Part shown: positions 12,501 through 26,464 of the stretch, piece after piece
Layout: every line of letters begins with the position of its first letter
Position numbering within the stretch: the stretch's first letter is position 1
Source: Dicaeum eximium
Taxonomy: Eukaryota > Chordata > Aves > Passeriformes > Dicaeidae
Reading direction: 5' to 3'
Assembly (NCBI GenBank): GCA_013396995.1
Contig: VWZP01010185.1
Location: forward strand, 1-64,000
Length of the DNA stretch: 64,000 bases
Translations under genes and position numbers: made by a program
Notes under the pieces: generated by a model
Databases searched by the model: none
The model's input: only the letters and a program-made list of their open reading frames with translations
What the model was told of the DNA's origin: nothing

Positions 12501-15029
12501 CCAAATCCTGGTTTTCAGCTTGCTACTTGTATTTAGTGTTCAGCAGCATAACTGTAGAACCGTTTTCATATTACAGAAATCTACAAGACATACAAGACAC
12601 AGATTTCTGGAAACTCTAATTCAAGAAGACTAAATACATCTTGGGTTTTGGGTTTTTTCCCCACAAATTCTTACCCTATATACTAGGGAGTAGAAGTCCT
12701 ATGGCAGGGATCCCTAACATGAAGATGGAATTGTCTTTGGATTTAGCTCTGTTTTAGTAAGATACAGAATCTTACAGCTGAGCTTCTGCATGTGCATAGT
12801 CAGTGAGGTCGATGGTTAACATCCATAAAGTATTTCACTATCAAGAGGGTTTAGAAGCCAAGTGGAGTGCACAGCCTGCTCATTCAGCAGCTGGTGGGAG
12901 CCCATGCAAAGTGTATCACCCTAGGGAACATCTGCCCAGAGCTGCTGGGGTGACCCCTGTTTCCACCCCTTTCTGCAAAGCTCCACTGATGGGCCCTGGG
13001 AGAACCTGTCCTGCTCTGCCTGGAGAGATCCATGCCTGTGTGAGACACAGCACATCTCAGAAACGGGCTGGTGGGAGTGTGCCTGGGAAGCTGGAGAGGG
13101 AACCTCCAGGCTTTCTTAAGTGGAGAAATTTTTCATTTAATTTCCTTTGTTTTCACTATAACAGCTTAAAATAAAAAGCAGAATAGGAGTGACAATAAAA
13201 CTTCAACAAATTGCTTCTTGGCAGCTCTGTTCCACTCACTGATGTTCTGCAAATATATCAAAGCTCTTTTCAACCAAGTGCTTAAAAAACTCTCCTATTT
13301 AAAGGTAGCTGTTTTAAGTACCTGCTAAAGCAGGTTTTGAGACTACTGCTTGCTTACTTGCTTGCTCACCAAATGGCTCTTTACAGGCCTTCTGCAGAAA
13401 TGTGCATGGGGAGGAAAAAGGAGATTCCCTCCTTAGGTGAAGCTCCTGCAGGAGTAATATTAGAACTCTCAGAAGAAGTGGTTGTTGTCTAGTAGCAGCT
13501 GCTTTTAAAGTTTGTAAAACAAATTATAACTGACTACAGCATGAGAGCAGTGAAAGTGAAAAGCTGTGATGTCAGAGGCTGAAGACAATTCATTCTTTTC
13601 ATTTAGATAATTTTGGGCTACAGAACTGTATTAAAAACTAGGATGCCACCATTGTTTTAGGTATGTGTTTGTGCATGTACACTTCTTTCAAGTCCTGATG
13701 TAGAAACAAGAGTTGTGCCTGTCCCTGCAAGTGCCACATGTTTATAGCTGAATTAGAAAACACTTCAAAGCAGGGGTTTATAATGAAAATAGTAACACAT
13801 CCTTAAGCATGTTGTTGCTAACAGGCACCACCATAAAAGGGTTTAGAAGAGACATCTGTCTTTTTTCTGGGAAAGGATATACTGGCTTCTGCCTGAAGTG
13901 AAGCTTGTCATTTCTGTGCAAACCAATTGAATCTTCAATGGCATCTAAGAAACCCTAGGTATTGTCTGACACTTCAGTTGGTGCCAGTATGTAGCAAAGA
14001 ATGTGTTTGCTATCTAAAAGCTTTTACAATTGCAATATGGAAATGACAGCCCTTTCCAGAGCATGTAATTTTTCCTCTGTGTGTGCGATACAGTGCATAT
14101 TTTTTCCAGCTTCTTCCCTACTTCTTATGTCCTGAAATAAATCCAAATATGTAGCAACTGTTCTAGTTCTTTGTGTTCCAGGTGCAATCACTACACCTGC
14201 TTTTGTTAAAATTCCTCCCATATTAAACTTACCTTCTAGTCATTAATGCGTCTTATTCATTTTCTTAAAATTTTAGTGGGCTTCTGACTTTCTTATAGGC
14301 AACAACAGACATTTAACATTGGCTGTAACTAAAACCTTTCACCCAAGCTGTAGTGAGCACTTTTGGAGTGGATCCTTGTCTATTGCTAGCAAGCTGCATC
14401 TGGCTTGGGACTGGGGCAGGGAAGCTGTGCAGCATTTCACAACTGCTCAGGGGTATGGAGCTTGTCTGCCACACTGGAGATGGCAAAGCAGATCTGTAGC
14501 CCGGGTGAAGTGATGCAGTTCGGACTTGAGCTCAGATCCCAGGGGATAACATACTCTGCAAAGCAGCACAGGCAGCAAACAGCAGCGTTAAACACAAAAG
14601 TGCTGTAATTCTGTTGGACACAGTTGAGCCTTTCCTGGGGTCACTACCACAGTCTTTCCATCCTTTTGGATGGTATGTAGAAAAAATGTGTTTTTCAGTG
14701 GCTGGTTGTTGTGTTTTCTTGTTGTTCCCCCGCAAGTTGATGTTCTCTGTCACAGCGTCTCCTGGTGTGTGCCAGCAACCCACTGCAGCCTGGTGCCCCA
14801 AGTGAACCATGTGGGATGAAACTGTGTTGACTGTAGGGTGAAATATATGCCTGAAGAGGCTCAAAGACAAGGCAGGGAGTGTTCGTGGTCATTCTCTGGG
14901 GCCACACTTTCACAGAGAAAGAAAAAGGGAACCATGTTGCTTGGGGTGAGATGCTCAACCAGCTACTGATGGAAAGGAAGATACTAAAGAAATGCTTTCA
15001 AAATGAAAAAAAAGTAGGTTTAGATTAGA
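6531..15029. other. Intergenic, no gene seen
   Basis: This is mostly unique-looking, CpG-poor sequence. Many short open frames occur on both strands. The longest are about 160 and 143 residues at 9042-9524 and 9379-9810, overlapping each other in different frames. They lack splice context and any recognisable domain, so I treat them as chance. No CR1 tail or LTR is recognisable here. Confidence 0.6.
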
Positions 15030-15215
15030 GATTAGGAAAAAATGTGAGGGTGGAACACTGGAACAGGCTACCCAGGGAAGTTGTGGATGCCCTATCCCTG
15101 GAAGTGTTCCAGACCAGAGTTCGACCTGGTTTGTTTGAAGGTGTCCTTGCCCACAGCAGGGGAGTTAAAACTGTATGATCTTCAAGGTCCCTTTCCAAAC
15201 CAAACAATTTTTAAA
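15030..15215 (+). mobile_element. CR1 LINE fragment, 3' end
   Basis: The stretch reads as a decayed 3' end of a chicken-repeat-1 element. It contains ggaacaggctacccagggaa, then gttgtggatgccc, then a segment on single-lobe spacing (ccctggaagtgttccagacc) and finally tgatcttcaaggtccctttcc. These are the typical blocks of the CR1 ORF2 C-terminus and short 3' UTR (the WNRLPREVVDA-type region). The usual terminal 8 bp microsatellite is not preserved and an A-rich run follows. It is 5'-truncated, as nearly all avian CR1 copies are. It is non-functional. Confidence 0.85.
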
Positions 15216-18200
15216 AAATAATTAAAAAAGAAAATCCCAGTGACAGAAAAAAATAGAGTGACTTGTCTGTATCTTCTGAGCTGTGGTGCGATCAGTGGTT
15301 TTTACAGCTGGGGCAGTAGAAAACAGTCTGATATAAGATGGACTGCTTTCCCCTCTGATGGACGTGCAGTATCACACAATTCCTTTCTTATCTTTAGCAA
15401 ACCTCTCCTGCCAACCTCCCAGAAACTTCCTAATTTTCAGCGGGCCCCAGAAGGCAGAGGGGAGGCGGGTGCCGAGTCCATTGATGGGCAGGTTGAAGAA
15501 CAAAGCCGCTTTCAGAACCTCAGGCCAAGGACAGGAGCTGCAAGCTGGGACAGCACAGCACAGGGCGAGATGAACTTGGGTGCCCTCAGTTCATGAGCGT
15601 GGGAGCTCTGTCCTTTCAATAAGCCAGGGGCTTGGCTGCAGTACTTCTAGTTATGATTTCGCATCTATGTGCATGAGGAATGCCTTGGTGCAAATGTCAG
15701 GTGAGAGCAGTGGTCTGGAGCATAACCTAAACACTCTTTGCAAAGTCACCATCTTCCTAAAAGTCTGTAGTTCATGCATGGGGATCTAATATTCTTTCTT
15801 CTCCAAAAGGGCACCAGAACATTTAACTCAAAATCCTGAAGGTCCATGATCTTTTTTATTAGGTTTTGCTTCCAAAGACTCAGGGGTTTTTTTAGGTTTC
15901 CCTCTAATCTGCCTTCCTTCTGCATTGGTCCCAGTGAGAGATTGCTTTCTCAGGTTAGGGTCCTATTCTTCACTATAATGGTATCCCAGAGGGGACTCAC
16001 ATGTAACTCAGGTGGAAACAAAAAGCAAACTCTGTGCAATGTATCCAGTCTTTACACATAGCTGTACTTTTGTGAAAGGTGGGAGTTTACTTCAGTAAAC
16101 TTCAGAACTGAAAATAATGATGACAAACATACTGTTTTGATTTAGACTAAATGCAAATACAGCAGTGGTGTGTTACCCAAATAAATCACTCATTGCAAGC
16201 TGCTTTGTGGCTTCCTTTGATAATTAATAATACCTGAATTGAAGTTGTCAGGTAAATGTTTTTATTACACTGGTGTCTGAAGACCACAGTATGGCCCATG
16301 TCTCCTTGAATCACCTACACCTTCAGAGTAGGTATTGGAATTGGCACAGAAAGAAAAAGATTTCTCCTATTTAAAACTAAATGGTGCTTCCCTGGTGCCT
16401 TCTTTTCTTCCTGAGCCTGTTACCTTTCCAAGGAAGGAGAATGGCTTCTGCTGAGCAGTATATTCTGGCTAATCTGTCTATGACTCCATTGCACAGGTAG
16501 TATCAATGTGGTAGCATATGAACCTCAGATGTAAATTGCAATAACAATTTATGTAGCATTTGGAAGGAAAATTGGATTATATGTTTATACTTGTGAGTTT
16601 GATTACTGTCTTCCACAGAGCAGAACAAAATTGGAGGGATCAGGAGCAGCAGGTTGTTTAGCTTTCTGACAGAGCTGGAGAAAGTGAACTTTATCTGAAT
16701 AGCATTGCTGTTAGTACTAGATTTGCTATCCATGCATTTTGGTTCCTCAACAGTGGGACAATGGATGAGCTAGATCCTATTATTAACTTGTCTCAAAGTG
16801 CCATGTAAAATTAATAAGTATAGAGAAAAAGTGCTTTCAGATACTGAGACAAATAAAGAGTGTCAGAGACAACACAGACTCAAATATGTAATGGGAAGTA
16901 AGCTGCATTCAGGGATTTCTGTAATAAAGATAATGGAATCTTGAAATGCAAGAGGGTCAGCGAGCTTTTGTTTTGATCTTATCTGCTACAGTGAAACTGC
17001 TCTAATGATGGATATAGTTACAAAACACTGGTATTCTATCATGCTTGCAACACGACTCAGGTAATATTGATAGGAACGACCTCTGCCTTGACCACTTCCC
17101 CCAGCTATGGCCCTCTGAGGCCTATTGTTAAAATACAGGTTGGGAATTCAGTTTAAACATGGTCTGGGCTCAGTAAAACTAAGCGATGCTTCTGATTTAG
17201 CTGTACTGAGTGACTAGTTGATCTTCTAAACCATTTTTCTGCTAGGATGACATTACAATCAATTGCCTCAAATATGGCCTAGCTGAGGTAATTTTTTCAG
17301 ATGATTTTGACCACTGTTTCCTTCCTGTGTGTTTTTCCAGAAAAACCAAGTTTAATTTCTTGTTCCTAAACTATGGCAATTTGTATGCTGCGCTCAGCTC
17401 ATAGCAGAACTGACTGTGGTAAATAACTGCTATTGCACAGTATTTTCTGAAAAGGCAGAAAAAATGCCATGGTTTGCTTTGTAGAGATTTTTTAATTAGT
17501 ATAATTTAATCAGGTGTTTTGGTTTTTTTTCCCAGGGTAGCCCTCTGTAATCTACAGCACACAGCAGAGGGAAGCCCGTTGGGCAATCTTAAGGTTTAAG
17601 CTTTGGGAATTTCCCTGGCTTGAGTGCTGACAGGAGTCTTCCAGGTGACAGCAAGATTGAGACATGGGAGAAACACCTTGATATGGCTTCTAAAGAGGTT
17701 GGCTGGAATGGAATTTTCCCTCATCCTGCACTCTTTTGATAAATTTCTTACAGGTAAAGCAAATTTCTTACAGGTTATATTCAGTACTAAATATGGCATT
17801 GTAAACCAGAAGCCTGGGGCAACTGAGGAATCTTGTTTGTTCACTCAAAATGTTTTAAAGTCTGTTGACCTGAAACATGTATTGTCATTCCTGATTCAAA
17901 AGTTTTCCAGTTAAGGCCATGTGCAAAAGAGACTGTTCCCAACAGTTATCCACACAGTGGATTTTACAACTGGCTGCAGCACTTCTAGAGGCTGTACTTT
18001 TCCCAAAGAGCACTACAAGTCTCTCCTGGGGAAGCAGAGGCTAGCCTTAGTGATGGCTTCTGAGCCAGGTGGTGGCAGATTGGAGGATGCTATAGGTTAT
18101 TTAATGCCCTTTTTGCTGATGATGCATAATCAGTTCTTAGGTGATCCTTTAGCAGTATCTTTTTATGAGATAGAGAGTGATCAGTGTGACCTTCAGCTCA

Positions 18201-21200
18201 TAAGAGTTTCCAGGATGAGACAGAGGGGTGTCTCTGTCACTTGGGGGTGTCACGCTCACCCACACGTGACACAACAGCCAAGATTTTACAGGCTGACTGC
18301 ACCCAAGAGATTCCTCCCACAGCAGGAAGTCAACAAAAGAGCCATGTCCAAAGACCCCAGGCTGTGTTCTGGAACAATGTGCAGTTTTGCTTTGTAACAC
18401 TGATTCATGGATGATGTGAAGTGTGCTCAGAAAGACCAAGGTCAACACAGGCTGCTGAAACTTGCATTAGGACTGGGGCAGTCTGACTGGTTTAATAACT
18501 CATTTTTGCATGATAGCCTCCATTGAGTGCAAGAGAATGAATAGCTCCTCTCTTTGATTATATTGATGTATGTCTCCAGTTATTCCAGCCAATCCTACCC
18601 AAAACGCAAGGAGGTCCTCCACTAATGTTCTTTTAATATGTGGCATGAGTGAAAATATTTCATTTATAATTGCCACAAACATAGCTTGCAACTTTTTTGA
18701 ATGATTGAATATTTGCACTAGCTTTATTTAGCTTGGGAAACAAGGGTGAAATTACAGTCTTTAGCACAAACTACCAACAAAGAGGTATTGCTCCATGTTT
18801 ATTCACATTATTACTTTGGTGCCTAAGTTCAACAGAACAATGAATAATTATTTCCATATAATGCTTCCCTTATTTTCAAATATTTCTGTGCCTTCAAATG
18901 GGAAAGAAAAATCACTACATTCACAGTTAAAGTAAATGAGCAGAATACAGTGTGTGTGGCACTGAAACAGAATGGTCTTCATACATGAAATCTGAGAGAT
19001 TCATGGTTATTGTGCAGGACACATGCAGAAACCAGACCAAATGCAGCAACTGGAGTCACTGGAGAGCTACACAGGAATTTGGAGTGGGGGAAAAAAAAGT
19101 ACACAATGTGTATTATTCATAGTTTGTCCTTTGCAGTTGAGGAAATGGAATGCCTCTGACACATCTGAAGAAGTTCATTATTTATTTGAACTAGTGAAAG
19201 AACTATGAAGCCAAATAGTAATATAAACCCCTGGGGATGTGTTGCTACAGTCTTTTACATAGCATTAGAGCCACTATAAATAGTTGTACTGAGATAAAAA
19301 TCCTGGCAAATATTTGGCATTAAATGCTTGAGATATGAAACTCTTCATTCTTTGAAGTCAAGAGAACTTGTCCATCACCATAATACTATGAACTTCTACC
19401 TTTATTTGAAAATCATTCCAATTCTCTTTCACCTATACCCATCCTCTTTTTACTGGAGATGCCACAGATGATAAGTAGTGTTAGCCACAGCATCTCAGCT
19501 TTGTGGACCAGTTGGCACAGCAAAAGAGCCCCTTTAATTCACAGTAGGCATTGTGAGGTTTGCTTTTGACCTGGGAGAATACTGCCATCATTCACTTTCA
19601 GTGGCCACTACAAAGAGAAGCATTACATAGAAACTGGCCAGATGGAACAAAGTACTAAATGGCTTTAAAAAATAGTTCTTACCTATATGCAGTCATTGTG
19701 GAAATGTAGTGAGCCTATTTGAGAAGTTTTTTTCCAAATATAACCTATTAACTTCATTTCTTTTAGCAAGCCTAAATAAGCAAATGTGTACCTTCCTGAA
19801 CTGGGACTGGACTTGATCCTGTTCAACCTGACATTTGTGGCATGAACACTCACTGTTTGTTTCCTCCTGCTGCATTGCAGGTTACTTGCTTTGCTGTGTA
19901 GACCAGGAATGCCATGCATTAGAGCATGGGTGGAAAAAAGAGGATGAGGGTTTAGAGAAAACTAAACCAAGAATTCACCTGTCATGGGTCTAACCCCCAG
20001 AAAGCACATGCTCTCCAAGTATGCTTGCTATGGCCTTTTAAATAGCACTCAAGCCACTGAGAATAGCTGGGCTCAGACAAAAGTAGGTCTGTCATTGGAG
20101 AGGCAGTTTGGGGCTGTATGTTATGTAACTACTCAAAAATTCACTTTGGTCAAGAAACTGCACTCAGCAAGTACTGTGGAATATTGCTGCAAGGAGCCAC
20201 ATGTCAGTGACCAGGGTTAAACTCAGCTTTTGTGAGTTTTGGGGGTTTTTTATCCTCTTGCACTTTTAACACGAAGTTCCTTTATCTTTTAAATGTCTCT
20301 TTCTCAGATGTACAAGCACATGTCATTATTAATATTACACCTTGCCTTGGTACCCATCATTATTTTTCTCCCTATAGCAGATGATTTTAACAGCTAGCAT
20401 CAAGAATGAGGGTGTACACTTCACCTGGCTTTAGACACAACACTTCCAAATTCATGCACAGATCATGGTGCCGGGTTCCCACTCTGGCAGTTTGGCCATA
20501 CAAATCACCAACTGTTTAAGCAGAGCTCAAACACAGCTTGGCAATGCTGCTCATAGCCCAGAGTGAGCTCAGCTGAAGCTCAGGCATGCCTAGTGAGTTA
20601 TTCCTGTGCATGCTGCAGGGCAGGCACATCTGTGTTTTGCAATGTGTGCAGCCAACTAGCCCAAATGACAGACAAAATGTCCCTTTTACCCATGGCCACT
20701 GAAGTCTCTGCCCCTCTTCACAAGTGACTCAGAACCTACTAACATCTCTCTTCTGTAAGCAGAGTATAATGGCCTGATTTGTCTATTCTCTTTTTTTTTC
20801 TCTAATTTTTCTCCCTTCCCAAACAATAGGTGCTTGTAATGCAGTATGGTGCATACCCCCGTGCACCATCTTTAACATGATCCACATGAGGTTTTCTTGA
20901 CCATTATATTCTTCATAGTTTCTCAACAGTTGAGGTATCTTCCATTATATGTTGCTGAAAGCAGGATAGCCCCTAGCCTTCCTGCCAAAAGAGTTAATGT
21001 TTCTGCATGGGTCCAAGCTTCCCCTTTCTTGCCCAGCTGGTTTTTCTACTGTTGTGCTGGAGTTAGCAATTGCAATGCAGTTGCTTGCAGATTTCACTAC
21101 CCTGGTCCCTTATGGGCTATATGCCACATACATTGCCTTTGAATGCATGCATGCTGTAGATTTTCTAGGACAGAAAAGCCCTAGAAGGGTTCTGCAGAGA

Positions 21201-24200
21201 CTCTGAGTGAAAACAGAGATGAAAGTGTAAAAGCAGGATTGAAAGCACTTGTTTAGGCTCATGGAAATAAACATTTACAGCTTTTCTGGCCTTTTCTGAC
21301 CTTGATCATCTCAAGCCCTTCATCAAGTTTACTGTGATTTAAAATTTAGAGCAATGCTTCCTTTAGGCTGTTACACTGAAGTCCAGATGTGAGTGAATGT
21401 TCAGACTCAATATCAAATTTTCCACCAACTTCCAAATTCTTGACCTGCAGGCAATTGCAAGAAGGTTGGCTGCACTTGCCTATTCATTGATTCTATACAG
21501 GGACTCTTTGTATGCAATGGCAGAGAGATTATGTTGTTTCCCTGTTACTGCTTTGAAGCAGAGAATTTACTAACAATCTTTTGAGACCCTGCTTTTGGCA
21601 TGTTCTATTCTGGTCTTTATTTTCCAGGTTATTTTCTTATTTACTCCACTGAAATACTGTCCACATAGAGGATAAAGAAATATTTTGTGCTGCCTAAAAT
21701 TTATACTTCTGCTGCAACATTAAATATTCTGCATCTGTTCTTCACTTAGACTTCAGACCTGTGTCATAATGACTTGCACAGAATCCCTTAGCAAGGATGA
21801 TGCAAATAGGACTTTGGCAAACCAGTTTTGACTTTAGTTGAGAAGGTAGGACAGCATTTGGGAATATAGTTTTGGAGGAGCAGCTCACATTGCTGCAGGC
21901 CCAGGGACAGGAGCAAGCATGTTTTCATGCTGTACTCCTGGTTTGTGCTAGCAGGGAAAGAGTCTCCCCAGCCTGAGATGCAGCTGCCCAGCCTGACTAA
22001 CAGCACTGTTTGGCATTGCTGGGCTGCTGTGCTTTTGCAGCCCCACCTCAAAATTCATCCTCTGTTTCTACCCAGCAATTTCCTTTCCAGATCCTTCCCA
22101 TCTTCCTGCTGAAATTTTGTCCAAGAGCTCATATTTCTACCACCCCAAATATGTAATTCTTGTGTCTACAGGGTCATTCATAGACTAGACAGCTGTGCTA
22201 CACATTCTTCAGTGACCATAAAGCCTCAGGCCCATCTCAGGTCTGTTGGCTGTTTTGGCTAGGGCTCTGAACTCTGCTCCTGCTCTTAGATCATATTCAG
22301 GACTGAGGAAACCAGGGATACATCCTGAACTCATTTGTGTATGCCATTAAAAGATATCCAGTGATGTAGTATGTTTATTAATTTAACAGGTAATGTAACA
22401 GGTTTACTTGGGTTCTTTTTATTTTAATCTTATTTTCTCATAGGTATAGAAGCACATATGGTTGAACATCTCTCCACAAAGAGCAGAAATACAGATTCTT
22501 GAGACATCAAGGCAGGAAAACAGTTCATGGATGCTTCAAATGGCCATGCTATTTAGAGATAAGAACTTTAACCTCAAATCTTTGACCCCAGTCCCACCAG
22601 CCCTCTCCTCTCTGAATGCTTCAGGAGATGGAAGTTTGTGGGTGGGTGTTGCCTCTTGACCCTTCTTGCAACATCATAGTTACCGGAAAAATCACACTGA
22701 ATCACTCTGCTGGTGCCTCTTGCACATCCTGTGTTTCTTTAGACTTCCTGATTCCCTTTCTTTCTTTTTCCACCTCCTCAGCACCATCCAGCATTGCACA
22801 AGCTATTCTGAGTTGCACTCCATGCTGCACACTGGCCTTGCTGTAAGGCCACGCCATACCCCAGGATTTCTCTCCTTGCCCACAGTCAGCAGTCACTTTT
22901 CTGGAGCTCAGCTTTCTAACTGAACACTAGCCTGAGCTATAAAATCATGTAGAAACTTTCCAAAATCAAGCACATTTTTAAAGCCTTTGAATTTCATATG
23001 AGAATGAATCATAGAACGAGTAATTTTGTTCTCATGCTGAATAGGGAACTGCATTAAAATTGGGAAGGAAAATTACTTGTAAAGCAACTTTATTTGTTTC
23101 ATGTTAAGGCAGTCACTGCAAGCTTTTTCAACTCCCCCATCTCTTTTTGTCTAATTTTGAGAAAACGACACAATCTCCTTCCCCCACTCCCTCCCAAGAA
23201 ATCTTGTTTTGAGGTTGAATTAAACATTTTAGTGTACTGTGATTCCCTTACCAAAAACAGGATTAGGTGTTTTAGGTTGACTTGTAACAAAAAACATCAT
23301 CTCAGTGTCACCAATGAACTGACTGAATCCATAACTCACAGAGCCTGAGGAAAAGGCCTGCTTTGAGCCCAGGAGTGGATAATTGACTCAATGCTGCATT
23401 TGGCTTTGGTGACCCTCGGAGAGAGAGGACATTTGAGTCAGCTACGGCTCAGTGGCTTGTCAAGTGCCTAGCCAGCCATGCCAGTGGCACAAGTGAGGTT
23501 GGCAGTGCCTGTTCACATCCAGATCCTAAGCTCTGCCACAGCAGGCCTCTAATTTCTGTGCCTGGGGGCAGGTGAGCTGTGACTGTGGTGTTCTTTCCCG
23601 GACGTGATGAGCACTACCTCAGCTCCCAGCCCCACCGATTCTGTGAGCAAATGACCCAAGGTAGCTCATCTGAACCAGGCCTGCCATTTGACAGAGCCCT
23701 GTGTTCAGTTACTAGGCTGGAGCCTGCTGCTTCACTTCCAAATTTTATTTATTTCAGTGTATATTGTTGTGGGTTGTGCTTCTCTGTAGCTGGTGGGTTT
23801 TGCACTACAGATGGGAAATGGGGACATACACGGAGCTGTCTTCTAATGAAAGCCTTGAGGGGCCTGAACTTGGGAGCATTCCTTTGCATTTGTGTTTTGA
23901 AACCAAGTGCAGGTGGCAATTTAAAAGCTTCTGCATCTCTGTGCATAGGGTTGTGTTCCAGGACTTCTCTCAGTGAAGGGAAAAAAGGGGCTGGAACCTG
24001 CACTGCTCAAGCAGCTCCTTAGTGCTGATGTCCCCAGCTCAGCAGGAGAGCATCCAGGCCTGGGTGTGTATTTGCATTTTAATGTTGGCACACAATACAT
24101 CTCAATGCCAGCAAAAAAGCAGGAGGAATGTGCTTGAGGTAATGAGCATCCTAGGAGGGTGGCAAGTGGCTGGGTGGGACTCCTCCAGCTAAAGGGCTGG

Positions 24201-26210
24201 AGTGTTGCCAACACGTTTGACATGCCCTGTAATGTCACTGTAGCTTCACCAGCAGAAGTTATGTAAATTGTGATTGTCCTATTGTTCCCAGCCCCCGGAA
24301 AAAGGATTTTTTCCTGACTCCAAGGCAGAATGAGGAGTGTTTTGGGATGCTTCCTTTGCCCTTCACTCCCCATTTTTACTGGGACACTCATCTGAAAGGG
24401 GTCTTTAGCCACAACAGCAGCTCTGGGATGGCCACTGTGTCTCCTGGCTCTTGCTCAGTGGCAACCCTGGAGAAGGGAATCAGCTACTACCATGCTTACA
24501 TTACACTGAGATTTTAGGGTCTGTACAAAAAGCAGTTAAGTCTTATAAAATTTGAATGATTTTGTTAAGCACATATGTAACTGAGGTTATCCAACTTATT
24601 CTCCTGGTTCTTGGGAGATAAGGGAGGGCAACATGGCCAGGGAATGACTCATTCCATGCCCTTTGAGGAAGAAATGAGTCAAGTTGAACCTTTCCCTACA
24701 GGAGACTTACCGTTCTTCGGAAGGACAACAAGCAAAGAGAAATCCAAAGTGCAGAAGGGAAGATGTAAGCCAAGATGAAGCAGGAAAAAAATAGATGGAG
24801 GAAAGCACAGAGGCAGAAGGAAGGACTAGCTGCCATAAAGCAAAGGTGTGACTGTGGAAAGAAGCCCATCCAACGAGAGAGAGAGTGATACCAGGAAATC
24901 TCAGTGGATATGGATTTGCTGTAAGGGCAAATCACTGAGTAGCTCTGCTCCTCTGACAGCAGCTTCTGCTGCAGTGTTGTCTCATGTTCAATATTCCTTG
25001 TTCAGTGGATACCACAGGTGAAGATACACAATGGAAACTGTGTGAGTTCAGTTATTCAAGACAGAAAACTCACACCAGATTGTACCTTGTAGTTCAAATG
25101 AGTCAAGCACACTTGGAGGAAAAATGCAGACACATTTTTCAATATCTCTTTGTCTTTGTCACTGTCTGTTATAGTTGGATGTTTTGGGTAGCAAAGCACA
25201 GGATATAGTGCAGAAACCACCATAATTTTTTGAAGCTAAACCCCTGGTACCTACAAAACCAATAACTTCTATAAAAAACATGGGATCTTGCTCAGGGTTT
25301 GGGTTTTGTCACATTCCACTGTTTTGCTGCTTTTTTTTATAAAAAAAATGTACCTATCAAATATTGCTTATACTTCTCCCTCTCTATAAAACTTTTACCT
25401 TCACAGCTTCTCCCTGGCATTTCCTCACCTGTGGCTTTTCTGTTTCTATAGCAGCTCTGGAAGACCTTCCCCCTGCTTTCAGAAAGTATCTGTTGCAAAG
25501 TTAACCTTACTTTTTCATTGGAAATGTGAAGGATGATCTCATACCTTTCCTTGTCTCTGGCCTTGGAGTCCTCCCCTGTCCCCTTCAATGCACTCAGAGC
25601 CACAGCACACACACAGCTGGAGGGAGGCAAGGTTCCTATCAGGTCTTCTGAGGTCCCACAATGTCCTGCACTTCCCCTCTGCTGTCAGGGAGAGTCACAT
25701 GAGAATCATTTCCAGGAGAGGGAAAATATTGAAAATAGGGCTAAGGAGCCAGGTACAGAGCTTGGGACTTTTGTATAGGCCATGCACTGTCTAAAAATCT
25801 AGGTGTCCATCACAGGCAGGCTATTTCAGAGTCAAAACAGGACTTGTTTGGTCAGTCAATGGGAAGGATAACACAGCTCCAAACTTCCAACACTGGCCAA
25901 GCAGCAAGCAGGAGTCAATTGGCAGGAGATACAAAGCCAGATATCCTCCTCTCTACCAGCTCCTCCCCAGTGCCTAGTCAGAGCTGTACCCTGGCTGTTC
26001 TACATCCCCTCAGGACACAGAGTGTAGTGACCTCCTTTGTCCTGGGGTCAGCAGGTCTTGCTGCTCAGAAGGTGTTTTTTCACCATGCCAGTGCTGCCCT
26101 CTGCCACTGTCTCCTTGCTGCAGCTCAGAGGGTTTATCCAGAAAAGGGCCTTGGGTCTAGGTCTCCCACCAAACAGGTCACAAAGTCACAAAATCAGATT
26201 TTCTTGATTT
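15216..26210. other. Intergenic, no gene seen; AP-1 site cluster at 23.4-25.1 kb
   Basis: No exon, RNA gene or interspersed repeat is supportable here. Open frames are short and contradict each other between strands. There is a small direct repeat of 15 bp at 17741-17755 and 17761-17775. Bases 23384-25105 hold five exact TGA(C/G)TCA sites, including a palindromic one at 24641-24655. This is treated as a possible enhancer in the findings, not as an established element. Confidence 0.55.
24641..24655. promoter_or_regulatory. Palindromic TEAD/AP-1-like composite site (candidate)
   Basis: The 15-mer GGAATGACTCATTCC is a perfect inverted repeat around its central base. Its centre is an AP-1 consensus (TGACTCA). 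Its two arms read GGAATG on each strand, the core of a TEAD site. A second AP-1 site (TGAGTCA) lies at 24675-24681. Composite TEAD/AP-1 sites are known features of enhancers in other vertebrates. Activity here is inference only, because no conservation or chromatin data are available. Confidence 0.3.
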
Positions 26211-26464
26211 TTAGTGGTTTTGGCAGTTTGGTTTTGTTGGTGGGTTGTTTGATTGATTGGATTTGCAGTTTGCTTTGTTGGCTAGTTTTTGTTTGGTTCG
26301 GGTTTTTTCCCTTCTTTGGTGTGTTTTTTGTGGGTTTTTTGATGTTTGGGTTGGTTTTTTGGCTGGTTTTGTTTTGGTTGGTTGGTTGGTTTCGTGGGTT
26401 TTTGTTTTTGTTGTGGTGGTTTTTTTGTTTGGTTTTGGTTTTTTTGTTTTGTTTTGTTTTGTTG
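26211..26464. repeat. G/T-only low-complexity tract
   Basis: About 250 bp of the + strand is almost entirely G and T, with runs such as GGTTGGTTGGTTGG and (GTTTT)n at its 3' end. The - strand is therefore A/C only. It keeps several frames open, which produces long but meaningless open frames (for example 25844-26521 on + and 26194-26490 on -). It may be the expanded tail of an old retroelement, but no body is recognisable beside it. Confidence 0.9.

Noticed and set aside
23005..23025. Short CR1-tail-like word (gaatcatagaac)
   Set aside because: A single 12 bp resemblance is expected by chance in this much sequence.
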